This document shows positions 16,044-24,944 of a stretch of 64,000 nucleotides of DNA, piece by piece. This DNA is from Owenweeksia hongkongensis DSM 17368 (lineage in GTDB: Bacteria; Bacteroidota; Bacteroidia; Flavobacteriales; Schleiferiaceae). The first letter of the stretch is position 1. Every line of letters begins with the position of its first letter. A model generated the notes under the pieces. It saw nothing but the letters and a program-made list of their open reading frames with translations, was not told where the DNA came from and made no database searches. A program made the translations under genes and the position numbers. The stretch lies in NCBI GenBank assembly GCA_945865885.1, contig CAMBEZ010000002.1, forward strand, positions 1 through 64,000, written 5' to 3'.

Positions 16044-16047
16044 CAGT

Positions 16048-17178
16048 ATGCGATTTGACCTTACTGCCCAAGATCCCGGAAGCAAAGCCCGCGCCGGAGT
16101 GCTGCACACGGACCACGGTCCCGTTCAGACTCCGCTGTTCATGCCGGTGGGTACCGTGGGCACGGTCAAAGGGGTGTTTCCGCAACATTTAAAAGAGGAT
16201 ACGCACGCCGGCATTGTGCTGGGGAACACCTACCACCTGTACCTTCGGCCGGGAACCGACGTTTTGCACGAAGCCGGCGGCCTGCATAAATTCATGGGGT
16301 GGGACGGCCCCATGCTCACGGACAGCGGCGGTTTTCAAGTATACTCCCTGGAAGACCGTCGGAAAATCCGGGAAGAAGGGGTCACTTTTCAATCCCACAT
16401 AGACGGCAGCAAGCATTTGTTCTCTCCGGAGTCCGTGGTGGACATCCAGCGGCAAATTGGCGCGGACATTGTCATGGCCTTTGACGAGTGTACGCCCTAT
16501 CCGTGCCCGGAACCCTACGCGCGCGACGCTATGCACCGCACGCACCGCTGGCTGGACCGCTGCTTGGCGCGCTGGAACGAAACCGAGCCCCTCTACGGGT
16601 ACAACCAAGCGCTGTTTCCCATTGTTCAAGGAAGCGTTTATCCGGATTTGCGAAAAGAATCTGCGGATGCCGTGGCGGAAAAAGGCGCCTGGGGAAACGC
16701 CATTGGCGGCCTGAGCGTTGGGGAACCGCACGACGAAATGTACGCCATGTGCGAATTGGTGTGCGACCGCCTCCCCGCGGATCGGCCGCGCTACCTCATG
16801 GGCGTAGGCACCCCAGCCAACATCCTGGAAAACATTGCCTTGGGCGTGGATTTGTTTGACTGCGTTATGCCCACCCGGAACGCGCGCAACGGCCAACTAT
16901 TCACTTGGGAAGGAACGCTCAATCTCCGCAACGCCAAGTGGGCGCATGATTTCACTCCTCTGGACCCCGCCGGCACCAGTTTTGTGGACCAATCGTTTAC
17001 CCGGGCCTACCTGCGCCACCTGATTCACGCCGACGAATCCCTGGGCAAGCAAATTGCCACCCTCCACAACCTGAGGTTCTACCTGGAATTGGTGGAAACG
17101 GCCCGACAAAAAATCACCGAAGGCACTTTTGCTGCTTGGAAAAACCAAGTAGTTCCCAAACTGCAGCAACGCCTGTAA
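16048..17178 (+). CDS. tgt: tRNA-guanine transglycosylase
   Basis: Tgt exchanges guanine-34 of certain tRNAs for preQ1, the base-swap step of queuosine synthesis. The 376-residue protein has the standard active-site motifs: LTDSGGFQVYSL (Asp92), MAFDECTPYP, QGSVYPDLR, GGLSVGEPHDEMY, YLMGVGTP and the nucleophile region GVDLFDCVMPTRNARNG. The C-terminal zinc site, normally CxCxxC plus a His, is changed: the matching stretch reads PLDPAGTSFVDQ with no cysteine anywhere after position 16870. I recall this as a Bacteroidota trait, but it is worth checking. The ATG at 16048 gives a normal N-terminus. LptF/LptG follows 28 bases on. Confidence 0.95.
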   Translation: MRFDLTAQDPGSKARAGVLHTDHGPVQTPLFMPVGTVGTVKGVFPQHLKEDTHAGIVLGNTYHLYLRPGTDVLHEAGGLHKFMGWDGPMLTDSGGFQVYSLEDRRKIREEGVTFQSHIDGSKHLFSPESVVDIQRQIGADIVMAFDECTPYPCPEPYARDAMHRTHRWLDRCLARWNETEPLYGYNQALFPIVQGSVYPDLRKESADAVAEKGAWGNAIGGLSVGEPHDEMYAMCELVCDRLPADRPRYLMGVGTPANILENIALGVDLFDCVMPTRNARNGQLFTWEGTLNLRNAKWAHDFTPLDPAGTSFVDQSFTRAYLRHLIHADESLGKQIATLHNLRFYLELVETARQKITEGTFAAWKNQVVPKLQQRL

Positions 17179-17206
17179 CGCGTCTCCGCGCGCCAACCGA
17201 ATCGGC

Positions 17207-18289
17207 ATGACCCGTCTGGACCGCTACCTCATAGGCAAGTACTGGGGAACGTACGTCTTGTTCTTGGCGCTCATCATGTCCCTAGCCGTGGTGTTTGACG
17301 TCTCCCAAAAACTGGACGACTTCATTACGGGACAGGTACCCGTAAGCGAAATCATCACCCAGTACTACGTGCATTTCGTGGCCTACTACGGCACCCTGTT
17401 TAGCGCGCTCATCGTCTTTCTTTCTACCGTGTTTTTCACCTCGCGGCTGTCTGCCCAAACGGAACTTGTGGCCATGCTCGTGGGCGGCATGAGCTACCAA
17501 CGCTTGCTTCGCCCCTATACCGTGGCGGCGGGGTCCGTTTGCCTGCTGCTTTTGCTGCTTCAGCACTGGTGGATTCCCGCCTCCAATGCCCGACGGATCG
17601 CCTTTGAAGACCGCTACGTACTGGATGCTCCGGTTCGGGACGAACGCCCCATCAACATCCACCGGCAGGTATCGCCCGGCACTTTTCTCTACTTTGAGAC
17701 GTGGAGCCCGGACCGCCTGTCCGGTTACCACCTCACCGTGGAGCGCATTGAGAACGGGCGCCTACAGCGCAAACTGAGCGCAGATTTTGCCCGGTTTGAC
17801 ACGGTCAAACAGCGCTGGTTTCTGGACCTGTGGTCGCTGCGCACTCTTGAATCCAACGGCGAAATCCTGACCACTGGGCGCGCCCTGGACACCGTCCTCC
17901 CGTTCGGACCGGACCGCGTTCTGCCTACGGCTTCGGAAATGTCTACCCTGAATTCATGGGATTTGTGGCAATTCCTGCAAGCAGAAAAAGTCAGCGGCTC
18001 CCCCACCGTAAAACGTTTGTCGTTGGAATTTCACCGCCGGTCTGCCTATCCCTTCAGCGTTTTCTTGCTCACGTATTTGGCTGTGGCGCTCGCCAGCCCC
18101 AAAAAACGCGGCGGATTGGGCAACAACATTGCGCTGGGTCTGGGGCTGGCCGTAACCTACCTGTTTGTGGTGCAGCTCACCGGCATGCTGGTCACCTCGC
18201 TGGCCTTCCCTCCCGTTTTGGCCATTTGGACCCCCAACCTATTGTTTGCCGGCATCGCCGTTTGGATGACTAAAAAAGCACCCAAATAG
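17207..18289 (+). CDS. LptF/LptG family lipopolysaccharide export permease
   Basis: This 360-residue inner-membrane protein has three N-terminal helices (first at about residues 13-32, LFLALIMSLAVVFDV), a periplasmic beta-jellyroll domain (about 105-260) and three C-terminal helices, the YjgP/YjgQ topology. LptF and LptG form the permease that, with the LptB ATPase, pulls LPS from the inner membrane to the periplasmic bridge. TELVAMLVGGMSYQRLLRPY matches the coupling-helix region. Sequence alone does not let me choose F or G; in Bacteroidota a gene like this commonly follows tgt, as here. Its stop touches the start of the EamA gene (TAGATG). Confidence 0.9.
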   Translation: MTRLDRYLIGKYWGTYVLFLALIMSLAVVFDVSQKLDDFITGQVPVSEIITQYYVHFVAYYGTLFSALIVFLSTVFFTSRLSAQTELVAMLVGGMSYQRLLRPYTVAAGSVCLLLLLLQHWWIPASNARRIAFEDRYVLDAPVRDERPINIHRQVSPGTFLYFETWSPDRLSGYHLTVERIENGRLQRKLSADFARFDTVKQRWFLDLWSLRTLESNGEILTTGRALDTVLPFGPDRVLPTASEMSTLNSWDLWQFLQAEKVSGSPTVKRLSLEFHRRSAYPFSVFLLTYLAVALASPKKRGGLGNNIALGLGLAVTYLFVVQLTGMLVTSLAFPPVLAIWTPNLLFAGIAVWMTKKAPK

Positions 18290-19189
18290 ATGCTTGGCCG
18301 GAAATTAAACGCTTTAGGACCCGTTGCCCTGATGCACTTCATTGTCTTCATTTGGGGATTTACCGGATTGCTTGGGGGTCTGATTTCCGTGGACGCACTC
18401 ACACTGGTTTGGATTCGGGTGGGTTTGGCTTTGGGCGTATTGGTGGTCTACGGTGCTGCTACCGGTCAGTTGAACGGGGTTGCGCGCTGGGCAGACCGGG
18501 GATGGTTGGCCCTGGGCGGTTGGATTATTGCCGGCCACTGGGTTACCTTTTTTCACGCCATTAAAATTGCCAACATCTCCGTGGCCTTGGCGTGCCTGAG
18601 CACGGGGGCATTCTTTGCTGCACTGCTGGAGCCCTTGGTTTTTCGCCGACGGTTCTCCCCCAGGGAGGGCCTGTTGGGCGCGGGCGTGGTGGTGGGCGTG
18701 GGCATCTTATTCTCTGCGGAAGTAGAATTTGCTTGGGGGATTGGTGTGGCGTTGGTCTCCGCTCTGTTGTCTGCCACCTTTTCGGTACTGAACGGGAAAT
18801 TGGTGCAGCGCCTCAAGCCCGTAACCATCACCCTGCACGAAATGGCCCATGCCTTGGCGGCCCTCACGTTGGCCGTTGCTTTGCGCGGTGACCTGTGGGC
18901 AAGCCTCACCGCACCGCGCGGATGGGATTGGCTGTGGTTGATTTTGTTGGCCACCGTCTGCACCGCCTATGCCTTCATTCAATCCGTCAAAGTCATGCAG
19001 TTCTTGAGTCCGTTCACCGTCATGCTGACCATAAATTTGGAACCGGTCTACGGAATTGCCCTGGCTGTACTGGTCTTTGGCGAGCAGGAGCAACTCTCCG
19101 TTGGCTTCTACGCCGGCGCTCTGTGGCTGTTTGGCTTAGTCCTCTGGCACACGTGGCGAAAAAGACCGCAAACGCTTTCCGAAAATTGA
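18290..19189 (+). CDS. EamA/DMT-family transporter
   Basis: This 299-residue protein has ten predicted membrane helices in two EamA repeats. Typical features are the N-terminal LMHFIVFIWGFTGLLGGLI, ISVALACLSTGAFFAALLEPLVFRRR at the end of the first repeat, and the second repeat ending LNLEPVYGIALAVLVFGEQ. Drug/metabolite transporters of this family export amino acids, nucleotides or other small solutes; nothing here indicates the substrate. The ATG directly follows the lptF/G stop, so the two are coupled. The C-terminus ends in a basic tail (WRKRPQTLSEN). Confidence 0.9.
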   Translation: MLGRKLNALGPVALMHFIVFIWGFTGLLGGLISVDALTLVWIRVGLALGVLVVYGAATGQLNGVARWADRGWLALGGWIIAGHWVTFFHAIKIANISVALACLSTGAFFAALLEPLVFRRRFSPREGLLGAGVVVGVGILFSAEVEFAWGIGVALVSALLSATFSVLNGKLVQRLKPVTITLHEMAHALAALTLAVALRGDLWASLTAPRGWDWLWLILLATVCTAYAFIQSVKVMQFLSPFTVMLTINLEPVYGIALAVLVFGEQEQLSVGFYAGALWLFGLVLWHTWRKRPQTLSEN

Positions 19190-19200
19190 ACCGATTGTAG

Positions 19201-19208
19201 TACTTTTA
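19201..19208 (+). promoter_or_regulatory. Possible -7 box of accA
   Basis: TACTTTTA differs from TAnnTTTG only in the last base and lies 17 bases before the accA ATG at 19226. Confidence 0.4.
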
Positions 19209-19225
19209 AAGTTCGACGAATCCCC

Positions 19226-20179
19226 ATGGAATACCTTGCTTTTGAAGCTCCCATCCGCGAGATGGACGAACAATTGGAGCGCACACGCGCCATGGCCCAA
19301 GAGTCCGACGTGGACCTCAGTGCGGCCATCGCAGCTCTGGAACAATCGCGCACGGACTTGTTGAAGTCCATGAGCGAGCATTTGACTGCTTGGCAGCGCG
19401 TTCAGCTGTCGCGCCACCCCAACCGTCCGTATACCTTGGCGTACCTGAACGCCATGACCCAAGGCACCTTTTCGGAGCTGCACGGAGATCGTCACGTAAA
19501 GGACGACAAGGCCATGGTGGGCGGCTGGGGCTGGATCAACGGCGAAAGCTATCTTTTCCTGGGACAACAGAAAGGCATAAATACCAAAATGCGTCAATTG
19601 CGCAACTTTGGCATGGCCAATCCGGAGGGCTACCGCAAGGCCTTACGCCTGATGAAAATGGCGGAAAAATTCCAGCGCCCGGTGGTCTGCTTGATCGACA
19701 CCCCGGGAGCCTTCCCCGGCTTAGAAGCGGAAGAACGCGGCCAGGGAGAAGCCATTGCGCGCAATATTTTTGAAATGGCCAAACTGCGGACCCCAGTAAT
19801 CTGCATCATCATTGGCGAAGGCGCTTCCGGTGGAGCCTTGGGCATTGGCGTGGGCGATCGCGTCTTGATGTTGGAGAATACCTGGTACTCCGTTATTTCG
19901 CCGGAGTCTTGCTCGTCCATTTTGTGGCGTTCCTGGGATTTCAAGGAGCAGGCCGCTGAGGCATTGAAATTAACTGCGAACGACATGCTGGCTAACGGCC
20001 TGATCGACGGCATCGTTCCCGAACCCTTGGGTGGTGTGCACCGCAACCCCGAAGGCATGTTTGCTTCCCTGGCAGAAACCATCGACCGCGAATACCGCGC
20101 CCTAAAGGACCGCGATTTGGACCAATTGGTGGACGAGCGCATTGAGAAATTCTGCGCCATGGGCGTAGTGAACGAATAA
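19226..20179 (+). CDS. accA: Acetyl-CoA carboxylase carboxyltransferase subunit alpha
   Basis: AccA forms, with AccD, the carboxyltransferase that moves CO2 from biotin to acetyl-CoA in the first committed step of fatty-acid synthesis. The 317-residue length is typical. Visible are the N-terminal [15 protein letters not shown] helix, [48 protein letters not shown] (in two parts), the oxyanion-hole glycines [17 protein letters not shown] and [12 protein letters not shown]. AccD and the biotin carrier are not in this window. It precedes dnaB by 44 bases, a pairing I recall from other Bacteroidota. Confidence 0.97.
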   Translation: MEYLAFEAPIREMDEQLERTRAMAQESDVDLSAAIAALEQSRTDLLKSMSEHLTAWQRVQLSRHPNRPYTLAYLNAMTQGTFSELHGDRHVKDDKAMVGGWGWINGESYLFLGQQKGINTKMRQLRNFGMANPEGYRKALRLMKMAEKFQRPVVCLIDTPGAFPGLEAEERGQGEAIARNIFEMAKLRTPVICIIIGEGASGGALGIGVGDRVLMLENTWYSVISPESCSSILWRSWDFKEQAAEALKLTANDMLANGLIDGIVPEPLGGVHRNPEGMFASLAETIDREYRALKDRDLDQLVDERIEKFCAMGVVNE

Positions 20180-20223
20180 CTTCCGCTGCAACAAACACCG
20201 CTTAAAACTGCTGCCCTTAATTC

Positions 20224-21723
20224 ATGGAACGTGCCCCTCAGCCGCAAAACAACGGCAAAACCCGCAAATCCAAAGTGATCCAACTGGACGGTGGACGCAT
20301 TCCGCCCCAGGCCTTAGATTTGGAGGAAGCGGTATTGGGGGCCATGCTCATAGACCGTGAAGCCCTCGGCCGATCCATTGACTTGCTCCAGCCGGAAGCC
20401 TTCTACACCGAGGCACACCAACACGTTTTTGCTTCCATTTCGCGTTTGTTCGCGGGCGGTCAAGCCGTTGACCTGTTGACAGTTTCCCAGGATTTGCGCC
20501 AGCAGGGTTTGCTGGAGGTCATTGGTGGTGAGTACAAATTGATCCACCTTTCGCAGCGCGTCAGTTCGTCGGCCCACGTGGAGTACCACGCGCGGATTGT
20601 GGTGCAAAAGCACATCCAGCGGGAGCTGATCCGCATCTCGTCGGAAATCATTGAAGACGCCTTCGACGAAGGAACGGACGTATTGGAGTTGCTGGACAAA
20701 TCAGAGCAAAGCTTGTTCAACGTTGCCCAAGGCAACCTCAAGCGCAACTACGAATCCTCTTTGGATTTGGTGAAGCAGGCCTTGGACCGCATCCAGGAAA
20801 TCTCCAAAAAGGAAGGCCTGTCCGGGGTACCGTCCGGCTTTACCGGCGTGGACCGGGTCACCAGCGGATGGCAGCGGTCGGACTTGATCATCATTGCGGC
20901 CCGTCCGGGTATGGGCAAAACCGCCATGGTGTTGAGCATGGCGCGCAACATGGCCATAGACCACAACATTCCGGTGGCCATTTTCAGTTTGGAGATGTCT
21001 TCGGTGCAGTTGATCATGCGATTGATTGCGTCGGAAACGGGCATCAACTCAGAAACCCTGCGGAAGGGCAACCTGTCCCCCACCGAGTGGAAACAGTTGA
21101 CCACCAAGGTGCATGCCCTGGAGAACGCACCCCTGTTCATTGACGACACCCCCGGTTTGTCCATCTTTGACCTCCGCGCCAAGTGCCGACGTCTGGTGTC
21201 CACGCACAAGGTGGGCATCATTGTGATCGACTACCTCCAATTGATGACGGCTGCCGTGGGAAAAGGCAGCGGCAACCGCGAACAAGAAATTTCCACCATC
21301 TCTCGGTCTTTGAAGAGCATCGCCAAAGAACTGCAGGTTCCGGTCATCGCACTCTCGCAGCTGAGTCGGGCCGTGGAAACCCGCGGCGGCAGCAAGCGCC
21401 CCTTGCTCTCCGACCTCCGGGAATCCGGCGCCATCGAACAAGACGCAGACATTGTGTCCTTCATTTACCGGCCGGAATACTACCAAATCCACGAGTGGGA
21501 CGACGACCAAAGCCCGTGCGAAGGCCAGGCGGAATTCATCATTGCCAAGCACAGAAACGGTTCTCTGGAAAATGTTCGGTTGCGCTTTGAAGGCGCTATG
21601 GCCAAGTTTTCAAACCTGGACAGCATCCCCAACGCCCCGTCTGCGGTGTACGAGTCCAGCATGAACCAACCCACTTCCTTCGGCCCCATTGAACCGATGT
21701 CCGACGATGCGGCACCGTTTTAA
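20224..21723 (+). CDS. dnaB: Replicative DNA helicase
   Basis: DnaB is the hexameric helicase that unwinds DNA at the replication fork. The protein has 499 residues: an N-terminal DnaB_N domain (about 20-125, GGRIPPQALDLEEAVLGAMLID), a linker, and the RecA-like domain with Walker A ARPGMGKT near residue 226, Walker B IIVIDYLQLM, and the LSQLSRAVETR and DLRESGAIEQDADIV motifs. No intein is present at the Walker A site. The last 17 bases overlap the start of the next gene, so the pair is translationally linked. Confidence 0.97.
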   Translation: MERAPQPQNNGKTRKSKVIQLDGGRIPPQALDLEEAVLGAMLIDREALGRSIDLLQPEAFYTEAHQHVFASISRLFAGGQAVDLLTVSQDLRQQGLLEVIGGEYKLIHLSQRVSSSAHVEYHARIVVQKHIQRELIRISSEIIEDAFDEGTDVLELLDKSEQSLFNVAQGNLKRNYESSLDLVKQALDRIQEISKKEGLSGVPSGFTGVDRVTSGWQRSDLIIIAARPGMGKTAMVLSMARNMAIDHNIPVAIFSLEMSSVQLIMRLIASETGINSETLRKGNLSPTEWKQLTTKVHALENAPLFIDDTPGLSIFDLRAKCRRLVSTHKVGIIVIDYLQLMTAAVGKGSGNREQEISTISRSLKSIAKELQVPVIALSQLSRAVETRGGSKRPLLSDLRESGAIEQDADIVSFIYRPEYYQIHEWDDDQSPCEGQAEFIIAKHRNGSLENVRLRFEGAMAKFSNLDSIPNAPSAVYESSMNQPTSFGPIEPMSDDAAPF

Positions 21724-22975
21724 ACATTTGTTTTTTTGGGTAGTGCTTTTCTTGGCCCCTGCGTTGCGGGCCGGCTACTGGTTGATTCCCATGGACGCAG
21801 ACCGGCAAGCCAACCACCTCAAAGCCTACGGCATTGCCTTCAGCGCCCTGCAGCGCGGCACCAAAGGGGAATGGCTTCTGAACTACCGCGGCGGCAGTTT
21901 TCTTTTTCCGGACGACCCCTGGATCCGCAAAGAGTGTTTGGTCCGCGGCGTCTCCGGGGAACCCATCGCGGACGGTGAGGCCGTGGCCCTGCGAACGGAA
22001 CTCGCCTCCCCTTCCTCCAACACGGAGCTTGTCGTACTGGAAAAAGCCCCCAAAATCGCCGTTTATTCGCCGGGCGGCAAGCAGCCCTGGGACGACGCCG
22101 TTACCCTGGTGCTGACCTACGCAGAAATTCCCTACGACCGCATCTACGACCGCGAGATTCTGCACGGAGACTTGGCCCAGTACGAGTGGCTACACCTCCA
22201 CCACGAGGACTTTACCGGGCAATACGGCAAATTTTACGGGGCGTACCGCCACGCCACTTGGTACATGGAGGACAAAAAGCGGGCAGAAGAAGAGGCCGCC
22301 TCCTTGGGCTTTTCCAAGGTTTCCGAACTGAAGCGCGCCGTCACCGAGCGCATTCAGGGCTACGTGGCCAACGGCGGCTTTCTGTTCGCCATGTGCTCCG
22401 CCACGGACAGCTACGACGTGGCCCGGGCCGCCCACCAAACGGACGTTTGCGCCGCCGTCTTCGACGGCGACCCCGCCGATCCGGACGCCCCAGGAAAGCT
22501 GGATTTCTTGAACACACTGGCCTTTGAAAACTTCAATTTGGTCACGGTTCCGGAGCAGTACGAAATTTCCAGCATCGACGTCACGGACTCTCGTCGCGTG
22601 CCGGAGGAATTAGACTTTTTTGCCTTGTTCGACTTCTCCGCCAAGTGGGATCCGGTGGCCACCATGCTCTGCCAAAACCACGAAAAAACCATCGCCGGTT
22701 TCATGGGCCAAACCACGGCCTTCCGCATGAGTACCATCAAACCGAACGTGCGAATCTTGGGGGCCTTTCCCGCCGCGGGCGAAGCCCGCTACATCCATGG
22801 CGGTTTTGGAAAGGGCCTGTGGACCTTCTACGGCGGCCACGACCCGGAAGACTACCGCCACCAAGTGGGCGACCCACCCACGGAGCTCGCGGCCTACCCC
22901 AACAGCCCGGGGTACCGACTCATCCTGAACAACATCCTGTTCCCGGCGGCCGAAAAAAAGAAACAAAAAACCTGA
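21707..22975 (+). CDS. Exported Bacteroidota family usually labelled asparagine synthetase B
   Basis: This 422-residue protein has a clear signal peptide (residues 1-20, FKHLFFWVVLFLAPALRA). It matches a Bacteroidota family that databases tend to call asparagine synthetase B, recognisable by LIPMDADRQANHLKAYGI, WLLNYRGGSFLFPD, KIAVYSPGGKQPWDDAVT, WLHLHHEDFTGQYGKFYGAYR and FLFAMCSATDSYDVA. I see no AsnB features: there is no N-terminal catalytic Cys of an Ntn amidotransferase and no ATP-pyrophosphatase SGGxDS motif. A class I amidotransferase-like or DUF4159-like fold is more likely, acting outside the cytosol. The ATG at 21707 overlaps dnaB by 17 bases and gives a better signal peptide than the TTG at 21689. 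Confidence 0.8.
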   Translation: MRHRFKHLFFWVVLFLAPALRAGYWLIPMDADRQANHLKAYGIAFSALQRGTKGEWLLNYRGGSFLFPDDPWIRKECLVRGVSGEPIADGEAVALRTELASPSSNTELVVLEKAPKIAVYSPGGKQPWDDAVTLVLTYAEIPYDRIYDREILHGDLAQYEWLHLHHEDFTGQYGKFYGAYRHATWYMEDKKRAEEEAASLGFSKVSELKRAVTERIQGYVANGGFLFAMCSATDSYDVARAAHQTDVCAAVFDGDPADPDAPGKLDFLNTLAFENFNLVTVPEQYEISSIDVTDSRRVPEELDFFALFDFSAKWDPVATMLCQNHEKTIAGFMGQTTAFRMSTIKPNVRILGAFPAAGEARYIHGGFGKGLWTFYGGHDPEDYRHQVGDPPTELAAYPNSPGYRLILNNILFPAAEKKKQKT

Positions 22976-23026
22976 GAAACGCCGGCCACCTTGGTGCGGC
23001 ACCTGCGGGCGCCCCGCGCCCAGTCC

Positions 23027-24925
23027 TCAATTGAATAAAAACCACCGAGCGCCCAGGCGCAGGTGGGCGTTGGCCACGGGCACGTAGGGACTGGCAAAAG
23101 CCGCCCAAGGTCCCCAGCCCTGGTTGAATTGATTCAAAACCACAAAGGCCGACGCCGTTTTCCAACGCACCTGCAGTTGCAGAAACGGCAAAACCCACTG
23201 CTGGATGCGCTGCCGCTCCGCGGGCAACCAGCCCACTTGGGTCACCTCCGCACCCCATCGCGGGTCGTAGGCCGGGGCGTAGTAAGGCGAATTTCCCACA
23301 GCACCCAGCTCGGCTTCAATGCGCACCCCGCGGTCTACCAGGTTCCACTTCCGCGCCACCGTCCCCACATAGGCGAACAAAGGCACGGGCATGGCGTAGG
23401 CGTCGGAACTCAAAGCACCGGTAATTCGCAACGAAGAGCGCCAACGGGAGGACGCGGCGTCCGTTGCTGAACCGGTGGCTAAATCAACGGTAGACTGCAC
23501 CGTCCAGGCAGACGTCGGTTCCGTAAACGACCGAATCCCTAAATACCCGGACGACGTTGGAACGCGCAATCCTTGCCAACCGCGCGCCGTGATGGACCAC
23601 GCCGACACCCGATCCGCACGAACCCAGGGGACCAACGGCAACCAATGGGCCTCCGCCTGCCACGGGGCTGCGCCCACCCAGTCCGATTGCCAGACCCAAG
23701 GCACCTCCATGCGTTGCGCACGCAGGCGAAACGACGAAACCGAAACGGAGGACGCGGACAATTCCACCACCCCTTCCGTTTCTGTTGCCGAACGAGCCGG
23801 GCGGACTCTTTGATTGAAGACGGCCTCCGCCTGAGGCATCCACCCCCAACGAGCGTCCCACGCCAAGCGTCCGGAGGCCAACCACGGACGCGCGCGCAAG
23901 GTTTGCCATCCCACAGAGGCCGTCCAACGCTGCCAATGGGCGGTGCTCAATGCGGCGGAGTCCGGACGGAACTGTGTGGACTGAATTCCCACCGACAGGC
24001 GTTCCCACCCTAAATATTCCAGGCGGTGCTGCACCCCCCAAGCAGTGTCCAACCCCAAAGCATCCGGCTTAAAAGCCCGACGGTTCCGCTCCCACCGATA
24101 CCCTAGCGAACCGTTCATCCAACGGCGCTGCACCAAGGCCTGGGTGCTGACTCGGTTCGACGACGCCAAGGCCCAGCGCGTATCCACCAAGGCGCGGTTC
24201 CGCAATCCGTACCCAACGCCCACCACTTCTGCAGGATCCACCACCCCACCGTTTTCAAAACCCTTCCAAGACAACCGTTGCACAGCAGCCAGCCAACTCC
24301 CCGGCCCCACCGAATCGCGCCGAACCACCCGAAGCAAGAAGTCGTCGGACAAAACCGACTGACGTTCGTACGGCCCTTTGGCGTTGGTGCGCACAAAATG
24401 ACCCGCCAGCTCCGTACGTCGCGAAAGCGGAAGCCCCGCGTGCAGGCCAAACTGCTGACCGGAAGCCGTTCCGTTGGTGCCCTCCAGCAAAACGGTGGGT
24501 ACCGGCACGTGCAAATAATTCCGCAACTCCAGCGGCAATCCATCCGCCGGCAAAGCCCACCCGGAAGGATTGAAGGGTTGGTAGAAGCGGGAATAGAATC
24601 CGACGCGGGGTGGCGACAGAAGGTTCCAAAAATCCAAACTTGGCGCGCCCAAATACGGCGCCGTGAGTTGGGGCATATTCGCGTCCAAGGAAACCTCTAA
24701 ATTTTGAACGGTCGTGTACTTGACCCCCACCTGCTCCCATCGGCCCGTAAAAGAAGGCAATGGGATTGCCTTTCGCACGGAATCTGGAGCGACCGCGGAA
24801 TTAGCTGTTGCCGGTACCGAATCTGCCACCGCACCAAAGACGAACCGCCCTCCGGCGGGCATCCCCAGCGCTTGCGCAGCCGTGCTGATCGCGAGGACCA
24901 AACAGACCGACCCAATGCGTCTCAT
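23027..24925 (-). CDS. Putative outer-membrane porin (Porin_10-like)
   Basis: This 632-residue protein starts at the ATG at 24925 (MRRIGSVCLVLAISTAAQALG, a signal peptide) and continues as a long run of amphipathic strands ending RLGARWFLFN, with a C-terminal aromatic residue. The plug-like opening (NLEVSLDANMPQLTAPYLGAP, FYQPFNPSGWALP) and FENGGV resemble the Bacteroidota putative porin family PF14121. Trp and Arg are unusually common. It is the last gene of the pdhA-feo unit, 19 bases after the SDR stop. Family membership is likely but rests on pattern recall; it could be another large barrel. Confidence 0.65.
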   Translation of the reverse strand: MRRIGSVCLVLAISTAAQALGMPAGGRFVFGAVADSVPATANSAVAPDSVRKAIPLPSFTGRWEQVGVKYTTVQNLEVSLDANMPQLTAPYLGAPSLDFWNLLSPPRVGFYSRFYQPFNPSGWALPADGLPLELRNYLHVPVPTVLLEGTNGTASGQQFGLHAGLPLSRRTELAGHFVRTNAKGPYERQSVLSDDFLLRVVRRDSVGPGSWLAAVQRLSWKGFENGGVVDPAEVVGVGYGLRNRALVDTRWALASSNRVSTQALVQRRWMNGSLGYRWERNRRAFKPDALGLDTAWGVQHRLEYLGWERLSVGIQSTQFRPDSAALSTAHWQRWTASVGWQTLRARPWLASGRLAWDARWGWMPQAEAVFNQRVRPARSATETEGVVELSASSVSVSSFRLRAQRMEVPWVWQSDWVGAAPWQAEAHWLPLVPWVRADRVSAWSITARGWQGLRVPTSSGYLGIRSFTEPTSAWTVQSTVDLATGSATDAASSRWRSSLRITGALSSDAYAMPVPLFAYVGTVARKWNLVDRGVRIEAELGAVGNSPYYAPAYDPRWGAEVTQVGWLPAERQRIQQWVLPFLQLQVRWKTASAFVVLNQFNQGWGPWAAFASPYVPVANAHLRLGARWFLFN

Positions 24926-24944
24926 GGGGCTGGCGTTCACCGAA

